A stretch of DNA of 64,000 nt from CAVQNQ01 sp963714205 (lineage in GTDB: Bacteria; Acidobacteriota; Terriglobia; Bryobacterales; Bryobacteraceae). Location of the stretch: NCBI GenBank assembly GCA_963714205.1, contig CAVQNQ010000002.1:1798001-1862000 (forward strand). The letters are read 5' to 3'. The number at the start of each line of letters is the position of its first letter. Position 1 is the first letter of the stretch. The position numbers were made by a program, and so were the translations under genes. This document shows positions 1 through 10,548 of the stretch, piece by piece. Under the pieces are notes generated by a model. It did no database searches, was not told the DNA's origin, and worked only from the letters and a program-made list of their open reading frames with translations.

Positions 1-1
1 A

Positions 2-94
2 CCGTTTACAGTTCAGGGTGACGCCAGTGCCGTGACCCTGAATTCGGTGACGCTGGCCAATCAACTCGGAAGTACCACAGCACCAGCAAATTAG
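2..94 (+). CDS. 3' end of an unidentified gene (partial)
   Basis: An open frame enters from the left edge and ends at TAG 92-94. It gives about 30 C-terminal residues ending in ...LANQLGSTTAPAN, rich in Thr, Ala and Val and alternating in a way compatible with beta strands. The start is outside the window and no family can be assigned. It converges with the PilZ gene, whose stop codon begins at the next base (95). Confidence 0.5.
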   Translation, partial: PFTVQGDASAVTLNSVTLANQLGSTTAPAN

Positions 95-415
95 CTATCG
101 CGCGCCGTGCACAATTGAATATTCCTCGATGCGGCAGGCGACCCCGAATTCGGTCTCGCTCTCGGTCTGTTCCACCCGCACCACCATGGCGCGGCAGCGC
201 AAATACGCCGTATCAGTCGAGTCGCGCGTACTGTGCGTAGGCACAACGATATCGCACTCGATCCGCTCCCCGGGCGTAAGGGGATTGCGAAGCAGACAAT
301 AAAACCCGTCCCTGCTGATATCCCGGGTCGTAGTGCTGATCGGGCATTTGAAGCCGTTAACTGCCACGTGAACGGTCCAGTTTAACGCTGCTCGGGGGAT
401 TCTCCGGCGTTCCAT
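95..415 (-). CDS. PilZ domain protein
   Basis: Small single-domain PilZ protein of about 106 residues, expected to bind cyclic di-GMP. Both signature elements are visible: an Arg-rich RxxxR motif right at the N-terminus (MERRRIPR) and the DxSxxG motif (DISRDG) about 35 residues later, followed by the beta-barrel. I chose the ATG at 415 because it places RxxxR at the usual N-terminal position. The frame is open back to 484, which would add 23 residues with no recognisable feature. No output domain is fused, so it probably acts by protein contact. Three more PilZ-containing genes occur in the window, but no GGDEF or EAL gene. Confidence 0.75.
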   Translation of the reverse strand: MERRRIPRAALNWTVHVAVNGFKCPISTTTRDISRDGFYCLLRNPLTPGERIECDIVVPTHSTRDSTDTAYLRCRAMVVRVEQTESETEFGVACRIEEYSIVHGAR

Positions 416-634
416 TCCAGGAACCCTGATCTGCTCGCATCGACTTGCGCCCGATGTCTTCGCGACCTGGCCAAGAAAAGGCATTGTCAGTCACGATATG
501 TGCACTTTCTCTGCCAGATGAAGACGGGCTTTGGACTTCCAGTCCGGGCCGTCGGAAAACCCCTAAACCTGTAAGTCCCTAAAGCCGGGGAATACCCTAG
601 TGTTTTCGCATACCGAGGAGTACTAGAATGTACC

Positions 635-662
635 TTGACACGATTTAGATCTGGTTTTAAAT
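635..662 (+). promoter_or_regulatory. Candidate sigma-70-type promoter
   Basis: A perfect TTGACA (635-640) is followed after 16 bp by TTAAAT (657-662) in a locally AT-rich stretch. It lies about 120 bp upstream of the pseudo-receiver gene and points toward it. The rest of 485-780 shows no gene I can support. Sequence inference only. Confidence 0.4.
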
Positions 663-780
663 AGTTTAGGATATTACGGTAAATATGTATTCTTGTGGGC
701 CCCTAACCTTTGGGATCTCATAACTGGGATCTGCGAGCAAGTAACCCGGGATTTTGTGTGCGAGACGAGGAACATTTAGC

Positions 781-1194
781 GTGGGAACGAGAGTAGTGCT
801 GTACTCCAAGGACGAAGCGCTCGCAAGATCTTGTAGGGAGGTTCTGGCCGAAATATTCGGAAAAGAATGGACCCTGGTAATGGGCGTTCCCGGCCAGGAT
901 TTCTCTAACGACGACGTGTGCATTTGGGATTTCGTTGATGGGGAAATCCTCCTCCCGCGGAACTTGAACGCAGTCAAGCTGCGGAAACACTTTTTCCTGC
1001 TGCACAGGCAATCTCTGGCCGCATTTCAGGAGCTGGTTGGGGATTCCGATCTCAATGTGCTGTTGAAGCCCGTTACGCGCGCCACCTTGCGGGCTTTTCT
1101 GGGGGAAACCGGCCAAAATGGCCGAAACAACGGCAGCACTCCCCGAGCCTGGGATCCGTGCGTGCCGAGCGCGACGACATGTTGCAATTCCTGA
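781..1194 (+). CDS. Receiver-like domain, probably the N-terminal part of the adjacent kinase
   Basis: About 137 residues with a receiver-like pattern: a first strand VVLYSKDEAL, a central strand VCIWDFVDGE, and a late VLLKPVTRATL that matches the conserved Lys-Pro of receiver domains. The acidic pocket is poor, so this looks like a degenerate receiver. GTG 781 has an upstream GAGG; a TTG at 754 in the same frame is the alternative. The frame overlaps the downstream kinase by 37 bp. Reading past about 1141 after a one-base insertion would run directly into the kinase sequence (SLGSVRAERDDM), so the two are probably one hybrid protein split by an indel, or else two translationally coupled genes. 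Confidence 0.55.
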   Translation: MGTRVVLYSKDEALARSCREVLAEIFGKEWTLVMGVPGQDFSNDDVCIWDFVDGEILLPRNLNAVKLRKHFFLLHRQSLAAFQELVGDSDLNVLLKPVTRATLRAFLGETGQNGRNNGSTPRAWDPCVPSATTCCNS

Positions 1195-2018
1195 TTCAGG
1201 CGAATCTCAGACTGCAGGAATTCGATCAGGAGAGAACCAATTTTTTGGCACGTTCGATCCACGATTTCGAAGCTCCGCTGACTGCCATTACCGGCTATTG
1301 CGGCCTGCTGCTGGAGGAAGAGCTCGGCCCTTTGCTGCCCGAACAGTGTGACATTCTGGAACGGATGCAACGAAGCGCTGCGCGGCTTTCCCGCATCGCG
1401 AGTGCAATGTTCCAGCTCACTGTCGCTCAGAATATCGAGCGGACGCTGAACCTCGAAGAGGCCGACATGCGGGATTGTGTCGAGCAGGCGTTGCACGAAA
1501 TGGCCGTGTTTTTCGATCGGAAGCAGCTCGTCGTCACCGTGGACGTCGCGCCGCCTTTTGACGGTTTAGCTTTCGACAAGATGAAGATTGAAGAGGCGCT
1601 CGTTAACTTGCTGGATAACGCCTGCAAGTTTACGCCGCCGCGCGGAAGGATCGAGATCAACGGCTACCCGTTTTTCTGGGACCGGCGAACGAGCCAGGCT
1701 TCCCCTCTTGATCCTGCCGTGGACCGCCGCGTCAAACAAATGCGCTCCCCAAACTCCTTCCGAGTGGATATCCACGATTCCGGCCCGGGAATCCCGCCGG
1801 CCCACGCGGACAGGATTTTCGAAGAATACACCTCCTGTTCCGGCGGGCAGGACCGCTCCGGCACAGGTCTGGGCCTAGCGATTTGCCGGATGATCCTGCA
1901 CCAGCACCAGGGCCGCATCTGGGCGGAAAGCAGCTCGGAAGGCGCCAAGTTCTCACTCGTCATCCCCTTTCGTCAGCATGGCTCCGAAGCGGCACGACTT
2001 CGCTTCGCGGAGAAATAA
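1158..2018 (+). CDS. Sensor histidine kinase (HisKA-HATPase_c)
   Basis: Cytoplasmic histidine kinase core. The dimerisation/phosphoacceptor segment has an unusual H-box, SIHDFEAPLTAI (common form HELRTPL). The ATPase domain is complete: N-box NLLDNACKF, G1 DSGPGIP, F-box IFEEY, G2 GTGLGLAI. There is no membrane segment. Its sensory input probably comes from the receiver-like sequence encoded just upstream in another frame. The GTG at 1158 is the first start in frame, but the true N-terminus may lie in the upstream gene (see the 781-1194 entry). The NtrC-type regulator follows after 5 bp, so the pair likely forms one two-component system. Confidence 0.85.
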   Translation: MRAERDDMLQFLIQANLRLQEFDQERTNFLARSIHDFEAPLTAITGYCGLLLEEELGPLLPEQCDILERMQRSAARLSRIASAMFQLTVAQNIERTLNLEEADMRDCVEQALHEMAVFFDRKQLVVTVDVAPPFDGLAFDKMKIEEALVNLLDNACKFTPPRGRIEINGYPFFWDRRTSQASPLDPAVDRRVKQMRSPNSFRVDIHDSGPGIPPAHADRIFEEYTSCSGGQDRSGTGLGLAICRMILHQHQGRIWAESSSEGAKFSLVIPFRQHGSEAARLRFAEK

Positions 2019-2023
2019 CCTAA

Positions 2024-3591
2024 ATGGCTGTTGCAAAGAATGATCACACGATTCTGCTGGGAGAAGATGACCTCGAGGTGCGTAGTTATCTCGAAACTGC
2101 TCTCAAGTGCCAGGGATACTCGGTAGAACTAGCGCAAGACGGAGAAGAAGTACTGGCGTTCTTTCACTCCAACACGGCGCGTTTTTCCGCTATTGTTTTG
2201 GATATGTTCATGCCACGCAAGGATGGCGTCACCGCCATGAAGGAGATCCGGCGTTCAGTCCTGATTTGCCAATCATCATGATCTCCGGAGTGGCATCGCC
2301 GTCGAGCGTCGCGCAGGCAATGAAGAGCGGAGCCAATGATTTCCTGCCAAAACCCATCAAGCCCGAAGAACTCCGCAAGGCTCTCACGGTCGCCTTTGAG
2401 ATTAAACCGCCGCTGCCCCCGAAAACCATTGAGCAAACCGCGGCAGGAAACAAGAAGCTGATCTTCTTCGGAACCTCACCGTATATGAAGGAACTGCAGA
2501 ACCTGATCGGTCAGATTGGCTGGTCCGAAGTTCCGGTCTTGATTCAAGGTGAGACAGGAGTTGGCAAGGAAGTTTTGGCCCGGGAACTCCATTCTCAGTC
2601 CCCGCGGGCGAAAAAGCCGATTCTGAAGCTGAACTGTGCCGCCCTGCCTTCCGAATTGGTGGAGAGCGAACTGTTCGGCTTCGAGCGCGGCGCGTTCACC
2701 GGAGCCTTCCAAAAGAAACCTGGTATGTTCGAACTCGCCGATGGCGGCACTATCCTCCTGGATGAGATCGGCGATATGGATGTCAGACTCCAGGCCAAAC
2801 TCCTGCAAGTACTACAAGATCAGGAATTTCAAAGACTTGGAGGAAAAGACACCATCCGGGTGGATGTTCGGGTCATGGCCGCCACTCACCGTGACCTGGA
2901 GAAAGCGATCGCCGACAACAGCTTTCGTGAAGATCTCTATTATCGTCTGAACGTCATAAACATCCGAGTGCCGCCCCTGCGCGAGCGCAAAGAAGACATC
3001 CTTCCGATGGCCGAATTTCTCATCCGAAAGCGGGGCGCCCCGGGGACTGCCTCAATCCAGATTCCGCCGCCGCTCAAAGAAGTTTTTCTGGATTATCATT
3101 GGCCCGGTAATATCCGGGAGTTGGAAAATACTATTCGCAGGTTCCTTGTCCTGCGGGATGCGAACTTTATTCTTCAGGATCTCCGTGCCAAAATTGAACG
3201 GAAAACTTCCAATACAACGATAAGGGGAACAGAATCGCGCATGATCGCCTCGGCTTCGGAAGTCCCCGCGACCCCCACCCAGGTAAGCGTCACCACCCCG
3301 AACGCAAGCGTAACCACGCCGACCGTAAGTGTCACCCCGGCCGCAAACGCCAACACGCCCGTGCTGGAACAGCTAGCCAGCGCCAAGCGGGATGCTGAAC
3401 GAGCCGCCATCGTCGAAGTCTTGAAATCAACTAATTGGAACCGGTGGCAGGCGGCAATCCTGCTGCAAATCGATTACAAGGCGTTGCTCTATAAGATGAA
3501 GAAGCTCTCGATCAAGAAGGACAAAGAGGCTGCCCTCCCAGCCGGGTCTGAGGTGGGAAAGCTTTCGATGTCGAAACAATCCGTCGCTTAA
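2024..3591 (+). CDS. NtrC-family sigma-54-dependent response regulator (frame broken once)
   Basis: Receiver, AAA+ and Fis-type HTH, about 520 residues once joined. The receiver (ILLGEDDLEV, phosphoacceptor in IVLDMFMPRKDG) is in one frame to 2281. From about 2256 the next frame continues it (SPDLPIIMISG...FLPKPIKP). Adding one T to the TT at 2254-2255 restores a continuous receiver. The AAA+ domain has Walker A GETGVGKE, the sigma-54 contact loop GAFTGA, Walker B ILLDEIGD and the arginine region FREDLYYRLNV. A Thr/Val/Pro-rich linker (coding 3277-3360) precedes the HTH (RWQAAILLQIDYKALLYKMK). ATG 2024 has GGAG upstream, inside the kinase 3' end. It probably activates sigma-54 promoters in response to the upstream kinase. 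Confidence 0.85.
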
Positions 3592-3609
3592 GGATCGCAA
3601 CAATCGAGT

Positions 3610-4305
3610 TTAGTCCACTGCGGCCGGCTCGTCCGACTTCAAGAGGACGCTTACGAGCACCGGACGGAGCAGACGATATTTCAGTGGTTTAGGGACAGCA
3701 ATGACGTTCTCAAACGGGTATTGCGATCGCTTTTTACCGGTGTAGATAACAGGAACACGCACGTTGCAATGTTCCAATTCACTCAGGCGGCTAGTGATCA
3801 GCAGCCCCACATTGGATGAATCGGAGCTCAGCAGGTATTTGGCCACATCCACGTCAACAGGCATGACAGGGTACTTGTACGGCAAGAGCGCGGTCACAAC
3901 AACGCGGTAAACATCGTCCGTATCGACAACCAGCACAAGTGGCCGGGGGCCGGGATTGCGAACCCTTAGAGCAGTGTCGCTCGGCCGTTCTGAGTCCCCG
4001 CGCTTAAAATCATGTGTACCGATGGCAATCGCAACACGCGGGGGCGCCACGCGAACAATGTATCCCGATATCAAGAGACGAATCTCAACAGCATCCTGCG
4101 CTGATTTGGGCCACATTAAGTGCATAATCACGGGTGCGCCGACACGGAGTGCATCGTCGTTGCAACGGAACAGGAGGCCAGAACTGCTGACATTTTCAGT
4201 GACGCCGACGCCCCGGACAGGGGGAGCGCCGTTTGCCAGGGCTGAGTACTGCAGGTCCAGCGCGACGTTGAATCGTTGACGCTGCCGGCGGTCAGTCGCT
4301 TCCAC
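3610..4305 (-). CDS. PilZ domain fused to a degenerate receiver-like domain
   Basis: 231 residues. The N-terminal half is a PilZ domain with an intact c-di-GMP motif pair: RRQRQRFNV near the start and NVSSSG about 30 residues on. The C-terminal half (from about residue 115) resembles a response-regulator receiver: LVLVVDTDDVYRV as strand 1 with acidic residues, VPVIYTG at strand 4, and AVPKPLKY matching the Lys-Pro of strand 5. The central phosphoacceptor position reads GLLITSR, so the Asp is missing and it should not be phosphorylated normally. It converges with the NtrC-type regulator 18 bp away. The assignment of the C-terminal half rests on motif pattern only. Confidence 0.65.
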   Translation of the reverse strand: MEATDRRQRQRFNVALDLQYSALANGAPPVRGVGVTENVSSSGLLFRCNDDALRVGAPVIMHLMWPKSAQDAVEIRLLISGYIVRVAPPRVAIAIGTHDFKRGDSERPSDTALRVRNPGPRPLVLVVDTDDVYRVVVTALLPYKYPVMPVDVDVAKYLLSSDSSNVGLLITSRLSELEHCNVRVPVIYTGKKRSQYPFENVIAVPKPLKYRLLRPVLVSVLLKSDEPAAVD

Positions 4306-4670
4306 TAATTACTCCCGCACTTGGAAGTTGAGCCGGACTATTGCAATCGGTATACCAGCGCCACGGGTGTAGAGAAGCGACTATTTGGGGTCTGGGTCCC
4401 TAATATTGGTCTCGTCAGGAGAATTTGTGGGTAACTGGCGAGGTCAGCTCGGCGGTTGAATCAGGAGGCGTTGCCGCCGCGTGGGCCGATCGATCAACTC
4501 TTGTGAAATCAGCAGGAGGTTTGGTCGAGGCGGGCGATTTGAACGCCCGCCCCCCGCGCCCGGGGCGCTTTCCGGCCTCGGGCTGAAAAACCCTATTTTC
4601 AATTGCTTACGTTGTAATCAGACGATCGAGGACCCTGCGGAATCTTATCGATTCCTCTTTTCCGCCGAGC
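4306..4670. other. Intergenic region with one strong hairpin
   Basis: No gene supported here. The clearest structure is an 8-bp perfect inverted repeat, GGCGGGCG (4529-4536) and CGCCCGCC (4544-4551), around a 7-nt loop. Read on the minus strand the loop is TTCAAAT, followed downstream by CCTCGACCA, which resembles a tRNA T-arm and 3' end. No matching acceptor 5' strand or anticodon arm can be found at the right distance, so it is not called a tRNA. A weaker hairpin (GGAATC/GATTCC) lies about 30 nt beyond the katG stop, without a U-tract. Confidence 0.4.
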
Positions 4671-6930
<2,260 letters not shown>

Positions 6931-7039
6931 ATGTTCCTCTCCTTTCGAATCAGTCAAAAAACTGTGACGAACTACGATCCCATCCTGGCTTTCCCATTTC
7001 GCGCCATCGCCTCATGCGGGATCCACGCGCCTACGACAC

Positions 7040-7465
7040 TTAACGGGAAGCGTGCCGCGGAGCGCACTTGGTGCAGAGCCCCCGGAAGATCAGTTGGCAT
7101 TCGCGAAGAACCCGCTTGCCGAGGGAGCCTGAGGCAGGTCTGGGCACGTTGTACCACTTAATATCCTCAACATTGCCGCAGTGGTCGCAGATGAAATGGT
7201 GATGCCGCATACCTTTCGCATCGAATCGCGCCGCGCGGCCCTCGACGGCCACTTCACGCACCAAACCCGCCCGCACCAGGTCCCGCAGATTGTTATAAGT
7301 CGTAGCCCTTGAAGAATGCGGATCCACGCGATTCACGGCTTCGAAGATTTCCGCAGCCGTGGGATGGCTATTGTGTTCCACCAAGAATGCCATCACGGCG
7401 TAGCGCTGCGGAGTGCACCGCAACCCGCTGCTTTCCAAGGACCGTTTAATCGTCTCGGAGTCCAC
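7040..7465 (-). CDS. PerR/Fur-family metalloregulator
   Basis: 141-residue DNA-binding repressor. An N-terminal winged helix (TPQRYAVMAFL, THR-Asn-rich recognition region SRATTYNNLRDL) is followed by the dimerisation domain with the His-rich metal site HHHFICDHCG and a second pair CTKC, giving the two CxxC structural zinc ligands. Placement directly upstream of katG on the same strand favours a PerR-like peroxide-sensing role over iron control, but sequence alone does not separate the two. The start is GTG 7465 with no evident ribosome site; a palindromic operator and promoter lie immediately upstream, predicting a near-leaderless mRNA. Confidence 0.85.
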   Translation of the reverse strand: MDSETIKRSLESSGLRCTPQRYAVMAFLVEHNSHPTAAEIFEAVNRVDPHSSRATTYNNLRDLVRAGLVREVAVEGRAARFDAKGMRHHHFICDHCGNVEDIKWYNVPRPASGSLGKRVLRECQLIFRGLCTKCAPRHASR

Positions 7466-7472
7466 CGACGAT

Positions 7473-7503
7473 TTAGATTATATCTAATGTAATATTTTGT
7501 CAA
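7473..7503 (-). promoter_or_regulatory. Promoter with PerR/Fur-like palindromic operator
   Basis: On the minus strand TTGACA (7498-7503) is followed after 15 bp by TATAAT (7477-7482). The -10 box sits inside a 15-bp inverted repeat, TTAGATTATATCTAA (7473-7487), with 6-bp perfect arms and the 7-1-7 geometry of PerR/Fur boxes. A repressor bound there would block the polymerase, which suggests autoregulation of the downstream regulator and probably katG. The GTG start lies only about 11 bp beyond the -10 box. The role is inferred, not measured. Confidence 0.65.
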
Positions 7504-7550
7504 GAATCATGCTTATGGGTGCTGCTAGTGGGCGACAGATTAGTGCAGAA

Positions 7551-8929
7551 TCAGCTCCAGATAATCGGGCCGGATTCCTTTTTGCGGCTCCAAAGGCGGT
7601 CATTGGAGCGATCCCGGTCCCACTCCGGAGTCGGTTCGAAATAACCGCCGTCCAGGTGTTTTCGGATGAGATCTTCGTTGAGGGTCGTAAAGCCCAGGCC
7701 GGGTCCGTTCGGCACGGTGACAAACCCTTTGTTCATAATAGGCTTCTCGACGCCGTTGATGAGGTCCTGCCACCAGGGTACTTCCACCGAGTGGATTTCC
7801 ATCACCAGGAAATTCTCGATCGCGGCGGCCGCGTGCACCGCCGCCAGCGCCCCTATAGGGCTCTCGGCCATGTGGATGCATACGGGCACGCCGTACTCCT
7901 GGCAGGCGTCGCCGATCTTCTTGGTCTCAAGGATTCCACCCGTAGTGAGAACATCCGGATGGAGCATATCGACGGCATGGTTCTTGGCCAACTCGATGAA
8001 GCCCTCCTTCAGGAAGATGTCTTCGCCGGTGAGAGTGGGGACGTCGATGGAATCGGTGATGAATTTCCACAGGTCGGTCCGCTGCCAGGGGATCATGTCC
8101 TCGAGCCAACCCATGTCGTATTTCTCAAGGGCTTTTCCGAGCTTGATGCAGGACTTCACGCTGATGTGGCCGAAATGATCGGCGGAGATCGGGATCTCCA
8201 TCCCTACCGCCTCGCGAGCCACGGCCACGAAGTTCGCCATCATGTCGATTCCCTTCGGGGTGATATCGATGCCGGTGAACATGTGCTCGGTGTTGTTCAC
8301 GTCGCGGTCGGTCTGGCCCACGGGACGCGTGATGGTGCCAGGAGTCTTCTCCACCAGCTCAATTCCCAAATCCATCTTGAGCCACGTGAACCCCATGTCC
8401 TTGCGCGCCTTCAGGCGGGCCGCGAACTCCTTCGGGTCGGCCGAAGTGTCGGTGTCGGCGTAGCAGCGGATCTTGTCGCGGAACTTGCCTCCCAGCATCT
8501 GGTAGATGGGCACTCCGTAGGCCTTCCCGGCGAGGTCCCAGAGCGCCACTTCCACGCCGGAGACGCCGCCTCCTTGCCGGGCGGCGAAACCGAACTGCTT
8601 GATTTTGCGAAAGATCTTATCGACACTGCAGGGGTTCTCGCCCAGAATGCGGCTTTTCAGCAGCAGCGCATATTTCGGGCTGGCGCCGTCACGATCCTGG
8701 CCGTATCCGGAAATGCCCTGATTGGTATCGAGGCGGATAATCGGCTCGCTGAAGGGACCCCGTTGACGGTGGCCATGCGCAGGTCTGTGATCTTCAGGTC
8801 GGAGGGCTTGGAGTTGGTGTTGGTGTTTTGCGGGAGAGCATCGAGCACATCGTCGGCCCAAAACGCCGCCGCCAAGCTGCCCACCCCCTTGGTTAGAAAA
8901 GAACGCCGGTTGTTTGGTTTGCTTGGCAT
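7551..8929 (-). CDS. Mandelate racemase/muconate lactonizing enzyme-family protein, Tat-exported (frame broken once)
   Basis: Enolase-superfamily enzyme, about 459 residues after joining. The N-terminus has a twin-arginine signal (NRRSFLTKG followed by an Ala-rich stretch). The barrel shows the KxK-type lysine region FTWLKMDLG, metal-ligand acids in ISADHFGH, WLEDMIPW and LTGEDIFL, and a C-terminal HMAESPIG. The likely reaction is proton abstraction from a sugar acid or similar carboxylate; the substrate is unknown. Start ATG 8929 has AGGAGG 8 nt upstream. Residues 1 to about 57 are in one frame (ending MATVNG) and the rest (FSEPIIRLDTNQG) in another; adding one base to the G run at 8754-8756 joins them. 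Divergent from the radical SAM gene. Confidence 0.82.
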
Positions 8930-9056
8930 TTGCAAAACCTCCTGCCCATGGTAGCGCGGGAATGGACGCACCGCAGCCGTGATTGAACCCCGCGGCGGCC
9001 TGGAACGACGCGCCGCGTTCTAAAATCGGATTTAGCTCGAATCCGAAGGAGGAGGG

Positions 9057-10274
9057 GTGCCCAAGGCGTCCCGGGACTTTCAGATCTTCGTCAAACCGGC
9101 CGGGGCGGTTTGCAATCTCGATTGCAAATACTGCTATTACCGGGACAAGCGGAGCCTCTATCCGGATAACGGCGCATTGCGGATGCCGGATAGCCTGCTT
9201 GAAGAGTACATCGTCCAGCATATTGAAGCGGCACCTGGGCCGGAGGTCAGCTTCTCCTGGCATGGAGGAGAGCCCACCACGCTGGGCCTGGATTTCTTCC
9301 GCAAGGCCGTCGAGCTGCAACGCAAGCACAGGCCCGTCGGCGGGAGCGTCCGGAACGGCATCCAGACCAACGGGGTCCTGTTGAACGAGGAATGGTGCCG
9401 GTTTCTGGCGGCGGAGGATTTCGGCATCGGCCTCAGCCTGGACGGCCCGGCGGAACTACACGACGCCTACCGTGTGACGCGGGGCGGCCAGCCGAGCTAT
9501 CGGCAGGCCATGCGCGGATACGAACTCCTGCGCAAGCATGGGGTCCACACCGATATCGTGTGCGTGGTGCACAACCTGAACGTCGGGCACCCGCTCACGG
9601 TCTACCGGTTCTTCCGCGAAATCGGCTGCGCTTACCTGGGATTTCTTCCGGCCGTCGAGCGCGCGCCCGAGAGCGCCGAGGGCGTGGGCCCGTATACGCC
9701 GTCCGCCGAAGCCTATGGAGCGTTCCTGTGCAAGATTTTCGACGAATGGATCGCGCGGGACACCGGCCGGATGGCGGTGCAGACCTTCGAAGAGGCCGCC
9801 CGGCCGGCGCTTGGCATGGAGCACTCGTTATGCGTGTTCCGGGAAACCTGCGGACAGATTCCGGTGCTCGAACATAACGGTGACTTCTTCCCATGCGACC
9901 ATTTCGTGGACCGCGAGCACCGGCTGGGTAATATACGCGAGACGCCGCTCCGCGAGCTGCTGGAAAACCGCGCGCTGCTGGATTTCGGCGAGGCCAAGCG
10001 GGATACGCTGCCGCGTTACTGCCGCGAGTGCGAAACACTGGCCGAGTGCCACGGCGGATGCCCCAAGTACCGCTTCATCCGGACGCCGGATGGCGAAGCG
10101 GGTCTCAATTACCTCTGCGCGGGATTGAAGCGCTTCTTCCTGCACAGCCGGGCGCCGCTGGCGAGGGTGGCGGCCCGGGAGCGCGCGCCACGGGCGGCGG
10201 CGAAAGCGGGCCGCAACGACCCCTGCCCATGCGGCAGCGGCCTGAAATACAAGAAATGCTGCGCGGCGCGGTAG
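9057..10274 (+). CDS. Radical SAM/SPASM protein, anaerobic sulfatase-maturase-like, with C-terminal SEC-C motif
   Basis: 405 residues. The radical SAM cluster motif CNLDCKYCYY is near residue 22, followed by the glycine-rich HGGEPTTLG. The SPASM region holds further cluster cysteines (CGQIPVL, FPCDHFV, YCRECETLAECHGGCPKYR). This layout matches enzymes that oxidise a Cys or Ser of sulfatases to formylglycine. The last 20 or so residues form a SEC-C zinc motif, DPCPCGSGLKYKKCC, as found at the end of SecA, which is an uncommon addition. Start GTG 9057 follows an AGGAGGAGG stretch. No sulfatase gene is in the window, so the target could be elsewhere or of a different kind. Confidence 0.82.
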   Translation: MPKASRDFQIFVKPAGAVCNLDCKYCYYRDKRSLYPDNGALRMPDSLLEEYIVQHIEAAPGPEVSFSWHGGEPTTLGLDFFRKAVELQRKHRPVGGSVRNGIQTNGVLLNEEWCRFLAAEDFGIGLSLDGPAELHDAYRVTRGGQPSYRQAMRGYELLRKHGVHTDIVCVVHNLNVGHPLTVYRFFREIGCAYLGFLPAVERAPESAEGVGPYTPSAEAYGAFLCKIFDEWIARDTGRMAVQTFEEAARPALGMEHSLCVFRETCGQIPVLEHNGDFFPCDHFVDREHRLGNIRETPLRELLENRALLDFGEAKRDTLPRYCRECETLAECHGGCPKYRFIRTPDGEAGLNYLCAGLKRFFLHSRAPLARVAARERAPRAAAKAGRNDPCPCGSGLKYKKCCAAR

Positions 10275-10296
10275 AGCGAATCGCCGCCCGGCCGCG

Positions 10297-10533
10297 CTAG
10301 TTGAAGTTCATTCCGCACGCGCCCGGATTGCAGCATCCGCCGGTCGGGCAAGCTGCGGGTGCTTCTTCGTGTTTGGAGCCGCTCGAGGCATGCGCGGCAA
10401 AGGTGGAAAGCTCCTGTTTGAGGTGCGTCTGTCCGCAGGAAGGGCACTCGATTCCCGAGCCGTCCGCAGAACGGCGCACCAGTTTCTCGAATTTCGTCCC
10501 GCAATCTTCACAACGGTATTCGTAGATGGGCAT
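10297..10533 (-). CDS. FmdB-family zinc-ribbon protein
   Basis: About 78 residues. It begins MPIYEYRCEDCGTKFEKL and continues with ECPSCG, the two CxxC pairs of the FmdB putative regulatory zinc ribbon. A Gly/Cys-rich tail (CPTGGCCNPGACG) follows, common in this family. The cellular role is not established. I chose ATG 10533 because MPIYEY is the conserved family start; four residues could be added upstream. It is the last gene of a leftward chain and lies 15 bp after the preceding gene. Confidence 0.85.
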   Translation of the reverse strand: MPIYEYRCEDCGTKFEKLVRRSADGSGIECPSCGQTHLKQELSTFAAHASSGSKHEEAPAACPTGGCCNPGACGMNFN

Positions 10534-10548
10534 GGTGATCGTCAACGA

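Noticed and set aside
4529..4600. Possible tRNA gene on the minus strand
   Set aside because: T-arm-like hairpin and CCA are present, but no acceptor 5' strand pairing with CCTCG and no anticodon arm occur at the expected distance, and the acceptor 3' strand is one base short.
7497..8954. Long plus-strand frame of 485 codons opposite the enolase-superfamily gene
   Set aside because: It is the antisense of a well-conserved protein in a GC-rich codon pattern; its translation is His/Asp/Val-rich without motifs.
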